Assembly (NCBI RefSeq): GCF_003991355.1
Contig: NZ_RCSU01000002.1
Coordinates: 1-64,000, forward strand
Length of the DNA: 64,000 nt
Source: Pseudoflavitalea rhizosphaerae
Lineage (GTDB): Bacteria > Bacteroidota > Bacteroidia > Chitinophagales > Chitinophagaceae
Direction of reading: 5' to 3'
Shown here: in pieces, positions 1 to 8,729 of the stretch
Layout: every line of letters starts with the position of its first letter
Position numbering within the stretch: the stretch's first letter is position 1
Notes under the pieces: model-generated
Told to the model about the DNA's origin: nothing
Database searches by the model: none
The model's input: the letters and a program-made list of their open reading frames with translations, nothing else
Position numbers and translations under genes: made by a program

Positions 1-1199
1 TAGGTATATTCGGGTATGTTTCCGTTCATGCGTGTAGGCAGGTACTGGAATCCAATGGAAGGGATTTTATCCAACCGCTCGCCCGCTTCCACGATATGAG
101 AAGAGATAATAAACATGCTTTTCCGCTTTTCCGCAAAAGCTATCGTGATCTCCACAGTAGCTTCATGCGCATCTTTCACATTGGTGCCGCGGAACATTTC
201 ATCGAAAATGATGAAGAGGGACTTGTTCGCCTGCAGCTCCGACGCCACTTTCTTCACTCTTAGTACTTCCGCGTAGAAATGGCTGGCGCCGATACCGAGA
301 TTGTCAGGCAGGTTAATGGTGGTGTAAATACCATCCAGCACAGAGAATTCCATCTCGGATGCCGCTACCGGAAAACCAATATGCGCCACATATACTGCTG
401 TACTCACAGATCTTAAAAAAGTAGACTTACCTGCCATGTTTGCGCCAGTGAGAAAAACCACGTTATTGGAGGCATCCATCGAAAAATCATTGCTCACCGG
501 CTTTGCCAGCTCAGGATGATAAACACCTTTGAGCCGCAGTATACTTTTCCCCTTTTCTAACGCTTTGGGAAATACGAAATTTCTTTCCCTTGCCACTTTG
601 GCTACAGAAAGATAAACATCCAGTTGATAGATCTGCGCCAGCAGTTGTTCAATCTTGCTACGCTCACGATGCCTGAACAACAGATCATAAGCTGTAATGG
701 CGGCATAGGAGAGCTTCCCTTTTTGCTGTTCGCGCAACACCGGTTCAAAAGCAGGGTCGAGGAGGAGGGAGGCAATCGCCTCCCTTTCCTTTGACCAGGA
801 TTTCATGGCTATGACCTCCTTTGTATCTATGAAAGTTTTGATCTGTTGCACCAGGCTGATCAGTGCCGTTACTCCATTCGCCACTTCTTTTTCGCTCAGC
901 ACCGCCTGTTGCGATCCCTGCTTCTTTTGTTCATCAGCTGCCAGCAGATATTTTTCTGCCATATCGAATAAAGCTCCTTCAAATGGAAAGCGCATATTCA
1001 TGCCGGCGAAATTTTTAATGATATCGCTTCTCCGGTTGATCTCCTGCTGCTCACTCAACGGTTTGGTGAACATCTCTTTTAATACTGCTTCTGCGCCACG
1101 GGTATGTGAATGATTGTAAAGATCGAACAATCCCTGGCTATCCCGCTTGCCGAAGATCCGCAAATCCTCGATCGTTTGTTCATCGGTTTGTAAGTACAT
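1..1199 (-). CDS. Short MutS-like ATPase, module B (partial, C-terminus outside window)
   Basis: This is a MutS-family ATPase lacking the N-terminal mismatch-recognition and connector domains. It has a helical clamp/lever-like region followed by the ABC-type MutS ATPase domain. The Walker A motif TGANMAGKST and the Walker B motif with FDEMFRGTN are both readable, followed by the SSHIVEAGE-type segment. The start at 1199 matches the second Met of its paralogue at 17719-19026 (MYLQTDEQ). About 35 C-terminal residues are missing because the window ends. It begins 7 bases after the stop of the upstream permease, so it is the distal gene of the ABC operon. Family membership is clear. The function is unknown: without domain I it is unlikely to act in classical mismatch repair. 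Confidence 0.85.
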   Translation of the reverse strand, partial: MYLQTDEQTIEDLRIFGKRDSQGLFDLYNHSHTRGAEAVLKEMFTKPLSEQQEINRRSDIIKNFAGMNMRFPFEGALFDMAEKYLLAADEQKKQGSQQAVLSEKEVANGVTALISLVQQIKTFIDTKEVIAMKSWSKEREAIASLLLDPAFEPVLREQQKGKLSYAAITAYDLLFRHRERSKIEQLLAQIYQLDVYLSVAKVARERNFVFPKALEKGKSILRLKGVYHPELAKPVSNDFSMDASNNVVFLTGANMAGKSTFLRSVSTAVYVAHIGFPVAASEMEFSVLDGIYTTINLPDNLGIGASHFYAEVLRVKKVASELQANKSLFIIFDEMFRGTNVKDAHEATVEITIAFAEKRKSMFIISSHIVEAGERLDKIPSIGFQYLPTRMNGNIPEYT

Positions 1200-1206
1200 C
1201 TTTTAA

Positions 1207-3549
1207 TTATTTTCTTTTTCGACGGATTAAGAGTACAGTGCCACCGATGAGCAAAAGAGCAGGCAGTACATATACAAAAATTATTTTCTGGTAATAAGCG
1301 GCTCTTTCACCAATGTTCATGTAGATATCTTTATCGGCCGGTCTTGGCATAAAAACGGGAAACTGATCATTGGTTAACCAGGTATAGGTTGAAACCAGCA
1401 AACGAAAATTGAACGGATCAACAACCAGCATCCTGTTGCTGGGAAAATCTGCATCGCCGGCAATCATCACCCGTTGTTCTTTGCCATTGATCTTTCTCGT
1501 CATTTTTTGCAGGGTCTTAAAAGAAGGTCCTTTGATATCACCTTCCATTGGATTGAAGGGGGGCACGATGGAATCGATAACAATAGGGCCGGCCTTCAGC
1601 CAGGTGCTGTCAGGGATAGTAATTGTAAGTGAATCAGTGCTGAACCCTTTATCACTGGTAAGGGAAATTCCTGTAACGCCAGGCATAAATATAGCTATAG
1701 TATCACCTCTTTGTAGCTTTCCCCATGAGGCCATATCTTCCGAAAGTCCGGAGCAGGCTTTAGTCATATAGGGGATTACCTTGTCAGGTGTTTCGTGGAA
1801 GGTAGGTTGCAATATTTGTCCATTCATCAATTGAACACCAAGATGCGATAATAAGGGATTCACTACATATTGTTTTCCTGGTTCGCTGCTTACCATCAAA
1901 TTGCCTCCCTTGTCGATGTAGTTCTTTAATTTGTTCAGCGCTTCCGGGCTCAGGTCTACTTTTGGATCAGCCAGTATCAGCGCATTCAAAGTATCTGGAA
2001 TATCCTGTATGGCAAGGTTGATAGTATCTACATCAAAGCCATTATTCAACAAGGAAGCCCGGGATTCCCTGCGCGCTGCATGTACGCCATACTCACGTTC
2101 TCCTGTTTTAATAAAACTGCGCTCAAACCCACCGGTAACAAATCCTACAGACGGCATATCGGTACCTAACACACGCTTAAGCGCTGCTATCATGTTACTT
2201 TCGTCCGGCCAGAATTGCGGATCAAAATCGTAAGTCCGAAGGAAAGTGGTACGTCCCTGGTACTTCAGTTGCATCACAAGGTTGTAACCCTCCGGATTGA
2301 GGTCAATGATCTTACGCATTTCTTCCGGCGGCATAAACATAGACAGGTTGGCATCCACCAGTTCCGCCATCTCTGTTGCTATTTCAGTCAAAGGCTTTCC
2401 GGGGAAAGCCCGGTACAACGAACTGTCATCTTTTGCCGGATCGTTGTCATAATAATACTCATACTTAAAACGGATATCAGGCTTAAAACGGAGGTAAGGC
2501 TCCCAGAGGCCAGACAGATACCCTGCATTGCGCGATTCGGGCATACCTGCCCCAATGCCATTTCCTAACAGATTCGTGTAGAGTGTAACTTCGAGTGTAC
2601 TATCCTTATTAAATTCATGTAAGGTGGCTTGCGTTTTCGGATGAATGGTATTACGGTTGGTAGCCGTTGTATCCCAATAGCCAGTCACTGCAGGCCGGGA
2701 ACTGGCATAGCCAATGAATACTACTACCAAAAATACCGCAACGTATCTTCCCATTTTGATTAACCTGGGCCTGGATTCCCTGTCATTCTTTAACCTGATA
2801 AATGTGAAAGCCATGAACATGAAAGTTACCAGTACAAAATAGATCACATCCTTTGTTACAATCAATCCGTGAAGCATTTTCTCTGTTCGTTTTTGCATCG
2901 AGAGAAAGTAAGTAAGGTCACGTATGAAGTCGTAACGTTGCCATAAGCTTCCAATATAAGTCAGAATAAATAACACCGTGAAAGTAGCGAGGGCAGATAC
3001 GATCTGGTAAGAGCTCAAACAGCTCATGAACATGCCTATGGCAGAATAAGTACAGATCAACAGATAAAGACCCAGCGCTGCTGACAACAATGTTCCGTAA
3101 TCAGCGTGTTTGATATCGAAAATACCAGTTGCAAGAAATATGGCAACGATCAGTAGCAACAACAGGTTATACAGCATGATACCAAGATATTTACCAAGTA
3201 TCACCCTTCTTAAATTTACCGGGGAAGAAAAAAGCAAGGCAGTTGTGCCACTATTGACTTCCCTGCTGATCAATCCCATCGTAAGAATAGGAATAAATAG
3301 ATACAGGTTGCGTACGATATTTTCGAGAAAATGTTTACCATAAAAAATACCTTTTGTCAGCGGTGGGTCAAACCCACCAAAGGATACCATATTTTTTATC
3401 GATAATTCCTGGATATTGGCATAATCGTATACCGGGCCGCTAAAGAAAACGGCACATTGTACCAGAAAAACGAGGAGAACGAACCAGGCAATGGGTGAGT
3501 AAAACAAGTATCGAAACTCGTTTTTTGCTATACCGAATATAACCTTCAT
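1207..3549 (-). CDS. GldF-GldG fusion ABC permease, module B copy 2
   Basis: This 780-residue inner-membrane protein joins two parts that are separate proteins in the gliding system. The N-terminal third (roughly residues 1-265) is an ABC-2/GldF-like permease with about six membrane segments and a SSPVNLRRVILGKYLG-type cytoplasmic loop. The rest resembles GldG (ABC_transp_aux), with a large periplasmic domain between a membrane segment near residue 275 and a C-terminal one ending in RRKRK. It starts 13 bases after the stop of the near-identical-length permease at 3563-5905 and probably pairs with the ATPase at 5928-6845. The transported substrate is unknown. Involvement in gliding itself is not implied, because no other gld genes are present. 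Confidence 0.85.
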   Translation of the reverse strand: MKVIFGIAKNEFRYLFYSPIAWFVLLVFLVQCAVFFSGPVYDYANIQELSIKNMVSFGGFDPPLTKGIFYGKHFLENIVRNLYLFIPILTMGLISREVNSGTTALLFSSPVNLRRVILGKYLGIMLYNLLLLLIVAIFLATGIFDIKHADYGTLLSAALGLYLLICTYSAIGMFMSCLSSYQIVSALATFTVLFILTYIGSLWQRYDFIRDLTYFLSMQKRTEKMLHGLIVTKDVIYFVLVTFMFMAFTFIRLKNDRESRPRLIKMGRYVAVFLVVVFIGYASSRPAVTGYWDTTATNRNTIHPKTQATLHEFNKDSTLEVTLYTNLLGNGIGAGMPESRNAGYLSGLWEPYLRFKPDIRFKYEYYYDNDPAKDDSSLYRAFPGKPLTEIATEMAELVDANLSMFMPPEEMRKIIDLNPEGYNLVMQLKYQGRTTFLRTYDFDPQFWPDESNMIAALKRVLGTDMPSVGFVTGGFERSFIKTGEREYGVHAARRESRASLLNNGFDVDTINLAIQDIPDTLNALILADPKVDLSPEALNKLKNYIDKGGNLMVSSEPGKQYVVNPLLSHLGVQLMNGQILQPTFHETPDKVIPYMTKACSGLSEDMASWGKLQRGDTIAIFMPGVTGISLTSDKGFSTDSLTITIPDSTWLKAGPIVIDSIVPPFNPMEGDIKGPSFKTLQKMTRKINGKEQRVMIAGDADFPSNRMLVVDPFNFRLLVSTYTWLTNDQFPVFMPRPADKDIYMNIGERAAYYQKIIFVYVLPALLLIGGTVLLIRRKRK

Positions 3550-3562
3550 GGGAATGATTTAT

Positions 3563-5905
3563 TTATTTTCTTTTTCTTCTGATTAATGTAACAGTACCGA
3601 TCAAAAGCACTAATGCAGGTAACACCCATAAAAGCAGAATTTTTTGAAAAGCTGCCCCGGCAGGGCTTAGGATGAAGACATTGTCTTTAACACGAGGGTA
3701 GGGAGTATACACAGGGAACCGGTTGTCAGTAAGCCAGCTATAAAGAGGATCAATGATATTTTCCTTTTGCCGGAGATTACTGAGATAATCCGCGTCTCCG
3801 GCAATAATGATACGTTGCTCTCTGTTTTTGTGCCGTCTCGATAATTCAATGGAAGAAGCAAAAGACCTTTCCCGGATATCGCCTTCCGCCGGACTGAAAA
3901 CCGGAGTAGCAGAATCCGTTACCAGTTTACCTGCTTTGATCCATGTCTTCCCGGGCATGGTCATATACAGGGGTTTTATGGTAAAGCCGCTATCTTCAGA
4001 CCAGGACATTCCGGTGGCTCCTGCAAAACCGACTTTTAAACTGTCTGCCTTGTGGCCGTTTTCCCACACATATTTATATTGTACCAGTTTTTTGTACTCA
4101 GCAAGTTGAAAGGCATCAAACGTATAATAGTTGGTTATCTTATCCGGTGTTTCGTTCTTGCTCGGCTCAACCAACTGACCATTGCTGAATTGAACGCCTG
4201 TTTGAGACAGCAGCGGGTTCAATACATACTGCTTGCCAGGTTCGCCCGACACCAGCATGTTACCACCGTTATCGATATAATTTTGCAGCTTCTTCAATAC
4301 CGTTGGAGACAATTCCATTTTCGGGTCCGCCATTACCAGGAGGGAAGTTGAATCTGGTATATGCTGAGTAGCGAGATTAAGGCTATCGGCATCAAAGCCA
4401 ATATTGATCAGGGCACCACGATTCATCTTGTCAAGAACATGAGTAAAATATTCCCTTTCCCCTTCTTTATAAATATTGCGCTCCAATTCTCCCGTAGCAA
4501 AATACACCTGCGGGATAGGATCCTGCAACAAACGGCTGAAAGCTGCATTCATATTTTGCTGATCAGGCCACGGACCTGCGTTATCATAATAAAGTCTTAC
4601 CAGCGTAGTACGTTCCTTGTATTTGAACTGCATGATCACCTGGTAATCTTCTGGTTCAAGATCAATCTGCTGCTGAATCTCATCCTGAGATTTGAACAAC
4701 GCCGAATCTACTTTGCTCATTCTCGCTTGCAACCCCATAATTTGTACCAGGCTTTTCCCGGGGTACTGACTAAAAATATTTTGACTTCCTTTGGGCAGTG
4801 CATAGTAATACTCATATTTAAAATCGATATCAGGCTTAAATCGCTGGTACCCCTCCCAGAGTGTGGTCAGATAGTTATTGCGATTTTTCGGGAAGCCATG
4901 GCTTGCATTATGTCCAAAAAAGTTAGTATACAATGTTACTTCTAATGGTGCTTCGTTTAATCTTTTTAATAACTGCTGTGTTCGGGGATGAATGGTATTG
5001 GTTTTGGTAGCCGTAGTATCTAAATAACCCGTTAACCTGGGCCGGGAACTGATGTATCCAATTACAAGAGCTCCGGCAATAATAGCCAGGTATCTGCCCA
5101 TTTTCACATACCAGGGTTTTGCTTCCCGCCCGGCCTTTAGTTTCAGCAAGGTGAATCCTACAAACATGGTCATGATGATGAGGTAGTACAATACGTCTTT
5201 GGTAGTGAGTAATCCCAGGGTCATCTTTTCCAATCGTCCATGCAGGGAAAGGAACCAGGTCAGGTCCCTTATGAAATCGTAATCCTGCCATAAGGTTCCG
5301 ATACTATTTAAAATGAACAGTGCAATAAAGGTGGCTATAGCGGCTACTACCTGGTAAGTGGTCAGGGAAGACATAAAGATACCGATAGCGGTCAGCGCGG
5401 TAAGAAACAGGTAAATCCCCAGACTGGCACATAACAATGGAGGAACATCCAGCGATTTGACTGTACTAAATCCGGCTACCATACAAATTCCTACAATCGA
5501 TACCAGCAAGAGATTATAGATAGCCATCCCCAGGAATTTTCCCAGTACAATGGTACGGAGTTTCACAGGTGAGGAATACAATAACCTGATGGTGCCATTG
5601 CTGAACTCCCGGCCGATGACCCCCATTGTCAATAATGGTACAAACAGGTAGAGGCGAGGCAGTATTCTGATGATATAACTATCCATCAAATTCAGGTAGA
5701 GGCCATGGGTAAAAGAATCGAAAGCCCAAAGTTTTACGTTCGGCTGGTTTTTATAAGTCAGGTTTATATATTTTGCAAGGAAGGAAATGAAGCCGTCAAA
5801 ATAAAAGGCACACATCACCATCAGTACAATAGAAACAAACCAGGCTATTGGCGAATAGAACAGGTTCCGGAGCTCATTTTTGGCTATTTGAAATGTAATG
5901 CGCAT
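3563..5905 (-). CDS. GldF-GldG fusion ABC permease, module B copy 1
   Basis: This is a 780-residue fusion of a GldF-like ABC-2 permease (N-terminal six-helix region, with SSPVKLRTIVLGKFLG) and a GldG-like periplasmic auxiliary domain, with a final membrane helix and an RRKRK tail. It lies 22 bases downstream of the ABC ATPase stop and 13 bases upstream of a second permease of exactly the same length. The two are clear paralogues but are diverged throughout, so the tandem duplication is not recent. They could form a heterodimeric permease with one ATPase, which would explain keeping both (inference). Module A has a single homologue at 22322-24664. Confidence 0.86.
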   Translation of the reverse strand: MRITFQIAKNELRNLFYSPIAWFVSIVLMVMCAFYFDGFISFLAKYINLTYKNQPNVKLWAFDSFTHGLYLNLMDSYIIRILPRLYLFVPLLTMGVIGREFSNGTIRLLYSSPVKLRTIVLGKFLGMAIYNLLLVSIVGICMVAGFSTVKSLDVPPLLCASLGIYLFLTALTAIGIFMSSLTTYQVVAAIATFIALFILNSIGTLWQDYDFIRDLTWFLSLHGRLEKMTLGLLTTKDVLYYLIIMTMFVGFTLLKLKAGREAKPWYVKMGRYLAIIAGALVIGYISSRPRLTGYLDTTATKTNTIHPRTQQLLKRLNEAPLEVTLYTNFFGHNASHGFPKNRNNYLTTLWEGYQRFKPDIDFKYEYYYALPKGSQNIFSQYPGKSLVQIMGLQARMSKVDSALFKSQDEIQQQIDLEPEDYQVIMQFKYKERTTLVRLYYDNAGPWPDQQNMNAAFSRLLQDPIPQVYFATGELERNIYKEGEREYFTHVLDKMNRGALINIGFDADSLNLATQHIPDSTSLLVMADPKMELSPTVLKKLQNYIDNGGNMLVSGEPGKQYVLNPLLSQTGVQFSNGQLVEPSKNETPDKITNYYTFDAFQLAEYKKLVQYKYVWENGHKADSLKVGFAGATGMSWSEDSGFTIKPLYMTMPGKTWIKAGKLVTDSATPVFSPAEGDIRERSFASSIELSRRHKNREQRIIIAGDADYLSNLRQKENIIDPLYSWLTDNRFPVYTPYPRVKDNVFILSPAGAAFQKILLLWVLPALVLLIGTVTLIRRKRK

Positions 5906-5927
5906 GGATTATTTTTTGGATAGATGA

Positions 5928-6845
5928 TTATGCGGACTGAGATGATAACTGTTTGAAAATGTCATCGAGGAGGCCTTTATCGAAACCAATATCACTTAGT
6001 CGCCATCCATTTTCTACACTGGCAATTACCAGTCTTTCCTTCACATCATTATTGCCATCAAAATATATTCGTGCCTGTGTGTTGGTTAGGAACTCAACGG
6101 CTGTTACACCCTTTACCTGCAACAAGTCTTCTTTCGAAGGAGGATTTTCCAGTGTTGCAAGTATCGAACTTGCTTTTGAATAATTATTGAATGCCTCCAT
6201 GCTGTCTGAGAACACCACCCTGCCATTTTCAATCATAATGATCTCCCGGCAGAGCAGGTTGATCTCTGACAGGATGTGCGAGGATATCAGCACAGTATGC
6301 TCCTGGGCAATTTCCCTGATCAGTTTGCGGGCTTCAATCATTTGATTGGGGTCCAGTCCATTGGTTGGTTCATCCATCACCACCAGTTTGGGTTTATGGA
6401 TAATGGACTGGGCGATGCCCACCCGCTGGCGATAACCACCTGATAAATTTTTGATCAGTCGGGAGCTGAAATGCGCGATCCCGCAACGTTCCTTGACTTC
6501 CTCTACAGCGGACCTTATTGAAGCTTTATCAATCAATCGAAGAGTGGCGCAGTAAGTAAGGTATTCATCGATGGTGAGGTCGGTATACAATGGCGGCGTT
6601 TGTGGCAAAAAGCCGATCTGCCTTTTAGCTCCTTCCGGATCTTTTCGGCTATCTATACCGTTTATATGAACATTTCCTTCCGTCTGGTTGAGCGTACCAC
6701 AAATGATATTCATGGTGGTGGATTTTCCGGCGCCATTGGAACCCAACAGCCCGATGATCCCGGCATCTTTGATTTCGATATTGATATCCCGGATGGCCCA
6801 GCTACTACTATAGCGATGAGACAGGTTTTCAGTTTTTAAGATCAT
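5928..6845 (-). CDS. ABC transporter ATPase (GldA-like), module B
   Basis: This cytoplasmic ATP-binding subunit is predicted to energise the adjacent permeases. The Walker A motif GSNGAGKST, the signature LSGGYRQR and the Walker B/D-loop MDEPTNGLDPNQ are all present, and the C-terminal part resembles GldA/CcmA-type ATPases. I chose the ATG at 6845 rather than the longer reading frame from 6884 because it aligns with the start of the paralogue at 25595 (MIL-TENLSHRYGSS). It is about 305 residues long. It is the first gene of the run ATPase, permease, permease, MutS-like, all closely spaced. A stable small hairpin at 6931-6944 sits just upstream. Confidence 0.9.
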   Translation of the reverse strand: MILKTENLSHRYSSSWAIRDINIEIKDAGIIGLLGSNGAGKSTTMNIICGTLNQTEGNVHINGIDSRKDPEGAKRQIGFLPQTPPLYTDLTIDEYLTYCATLRLIDKASIRSAVEEVKERCGIAHFSSRLIKNLSGGYRQRVGIAQSIIHKPKLVVMDEPTNGLDPNQMIEARKLIREIAQEHTVLISSHILSEINLLCREIIMIENGRVVFSDSMEAFNNYSKASSILATLENPPSKEDLLQVKGVTAVEFLTNTQARIYFDGNNDVKERLVIASVENGWRLSDIGFDKGLLDDIFKQLSSQSA

Positions 6846-6930
6846 ACATTGTATGTTTATGAATATTTGATAAGGGCATAGCATCTCCTGGCCGCTACAG
6901 CATACTGTATCAGCCGGTTCTGTTGTCTGG

Positions 6931-6944
6931 CTGCCCGAAGGCAG
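6931..6944 (-). other. Stable UUCG-loop hairpin upstream of ABC ATPase
   Basis: On the minus strand this reads CTGCC-TTCG-GGCAG, a 5-bp stem closed by a cUUCGg tetraloop, which is known to be unusually stable in RNA. It lies between the sigma-factor stop and the ATPase start. A hairpin with the same stem but a different loop occurs at the matching place in module A (25671-25684). It could be an mRNA processing or stability element or a weak terminator; there is no clear U-tract. Confidence 0.5.
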
Positions 6945-6955
6945 GTATTATTGTT

Positions 6956-7693
6956 TTAATGAATGGTTACTACCTGTGAGAAATTTTTCAGTAGTGGTAA
7001 ATCCTGAACAGTTTCAGAAATAGCGCTGCTCATTTTCTTCTTTATAAAGAGTTCCCTGAGTTCTTCTTTTGTACTACCGGATTTGAGAAAAATATTGTTA
7101 CAAATAAAGAGCAGGGCAAATATGGAAATGCAAACAAAATTTTCTTTCATGAATTGTACAGCGCGGTGCAAATGCATTCGCACAGTGTTGGGCGAAAGTT
7201 GCAAATAGGCGGCGATCTCAGCTCTTCTCCATCCTTTTTCCTTACTGAGGTGAAGTACGATCTTTTGCTGATCAGTTAACTGGTTGAAGAGATTTTTGAG
7301 CAAGGCATACTTTTCCTTCCCAATCAGGTATTCTTCTGTTTCAGTGACGGATGTATTCTTTTCATCGCTTAGCAATTCATGTATGCGGACTTGTACTTTC
7401 AAATTTCGAATATACCTGGCTGATAGGTTGGTAACTACTTTGATCAGCCAGCCTACAGGGTTATCCGGTACGCACTTAGCTGTCTGTTGCCATAAAGCAA
7501 GAAAGGCTTCCTGTACAATATCTTCCGCTGCATGCTGGTTTTTGGTGATCTGCCATGCCCTGTATTGCAGGTGCGGTGTCCAGTCATGCACGATCTTTGC
7601 AAACTGTGAATGGAACATTTGCAGCCGAATATCCTTGTGCGGATATCCGGCTGATGAAAATGGTACAGATGGATAACAGGTTGTACTGGTCAT
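6956..7693 (-). CDS. Sigma-70 family (ECF-type) factor with C-terminal membrane helix, module B
   Basis: This is a sigma factor with region 2 (around HAAEDIVQEAFLALW) and region 4 with a helix-turn-helix (AEIAAYLQLSPNTVRMHL). Region 4 is followed by a hydrophobic stretch (FVCISIFALLFICNNIF) and about 40 further residues, so the protein may be membrane-tethered. The length from the first ATG is 245 residues; an internal start at Met26 (7618) is also possible. It is inserted between the lipoprotein gene and the ABC ATPase of module B, and module A has no counterpart there. No FecR-type anti-sigma gene is adjacent. It may control the downstream ABC/MutS-like genes separately from the SusCD part (inference). 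Confidence 0.85.
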   Translation of the reverse strand: MTSTTCYPSVPFSSAGYPHKDIRLQMFHSQFAKIVHDWTPHLQYRAWQITKNQHAAEDIVQEAFLALWQQTAKCVPDNPVGWLIKVVTNLSARYIRNLKVQVRIHELLSDEKNTSVTETEEYLIGKEKYALLKNLFNQLTDQQKIVLHLSKEKGWRRAEIAAYLQLSPNTVRMHLHRAVQFMKENFVCISIFALLFICNNIFLKSGSTKEELRELFIKKKMSSAISETVQDLPLLKNFSQVVTIH

Positions 7694-7730
7694 GAGTGTT
7701 CATTTAATCGCCTGATGTCAACGTTTCATA

Positions 7731-8696
7731 TTAATCCGGGATCCTGAACCCGGCATCTTTGGCGAAGCGTCTGATAATATTGAACTTTTGCAGAATCAGT
7801 GTTTCGTTCGGATGCAGGTCTGTAAATTCCTGCGTGGTATAATAAAATGCAGCTGTGAGATAAGCCCTGATATCATCCTCCTCACGAGGCATATTGGGAT
7901 AATCTCCAAACGGGTAATCATATGTTGGGTAGAATAGGAGACCAATAGTTTGGGGCGACGGTTCTTCACCTAAAGGAAGCAGCAGAAGCCATGGAATGCC
8001 GCTATAGATATCCATGGCGATTGTATTTTTTGTGGCATCTCTCGACAGGCTGAAAAAATCCTTTTGCAACTGTCCTGCATAAAGATCATTGAGCCTTCTT
8101 GATGAAATTCCGGCGAGGATGGATGCTGCATACATTTTTCTTTCTTCATTGTCCATCATTGCCATATCCGCTACTGTAATGCCAAGGGTATTGAATCCAT
8201 AAATGGACGTAAGGCCATGCGGGATCTGCATATTTTTTTTGATCTGATGGTCAGAAAACGAGTCGATCAACAGGATGCTGGGGATAATGATATCAGTTGG
8301 AAGTTTAGGGAGTGTTTCAGTTTCCAGCAATTGCAGCAGGGGCTGGATATTGGCTCTCGATGAAAGTGGCTTTGAGTAAACATTCGGTCTACCCAGAGGG
8401 GTATAATTTAGTGTTAGCTTTATATAGGTAAAGCGTTCCGGAATTTCCCCCTCCCTGCTGATTCTTTTTTTGTAAATGGAATCATTATAGAATGTGGCAA
8501 TCCCAGTGCTTTTATAGAATTCGTAGATCGCATGATCGATGGGGTCACCAGGATTGTCTTCAATAACGAAATAGTTTTTGTCCTGGTTGCTGGGCTCAGG
8601 GTCTTTTTCTTTCCGGCAACCAGCAATGAGCATACTTACCAGCAGATAGAAAGTAAGTGTAAGCGTTGCAGGTTTATGGTGATTGTAAAGTTTCAT
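7731..8696 (-). CDS. Lipoprotein, putative degenerate zinc-metallopeptidase-like, module B
   Basis: This is a 321-residue secreted lipoprotein with a hydrophobic signal segment and a lipobox MLIAGC near residues 22-27. The layout (an early helix followed by FYNDS, then a PFL-like segment, then a stretch ending in II-PS-LLIDS) resembles the SusD-linked putative zinc-binding metallopeptidase lipoproteins (Peptidase_Mx1-like) as I recall them. The HExxH that family carries is absent; the equivalent region reads ASILAGISSRRLN. It is therefore probably a non-catalytic relative, perhaps a surface substrate-binding accessory of the SusCD complex. It lies directly downstream of susD, and its paralogue is at 25720-26688. 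The family assignment is tentative; lipoprotein status is firm. Confidence 0.7.
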   Translation of the reverse strand: MKLYNHHKPATLTLTFYLLVSMLIAGCRKEKDPEPSNQDKNYFVIEDNPGDPIDHAIYEFYKSTGIATFYNDSIYKKRISREGEIPERFTYIKLTLNYTPLGRPNVYSKPLSSRANIQPLLQLLETETLPKLPTDIIIPSILLIDSFSDHQIKKNMQIPHGLTSIYGFNTLGITVADMAMMDNEERKMYAASILAGISSRRLNDLYAGQLQKDFFSLSRDATKNTIAMDIYSGIPWLLLLPLGEEPSPQTIGLLFYPTYDYPFGDYPNMPREEDDIRAYLTAAFYYTTQEFTDLHPNETLILQKFNIIRRFAKDAGFRIPD

Positions 8697-8729
8697 GATG
8701 AGTGTGATTGGGATGAATGATAAAGCGGG

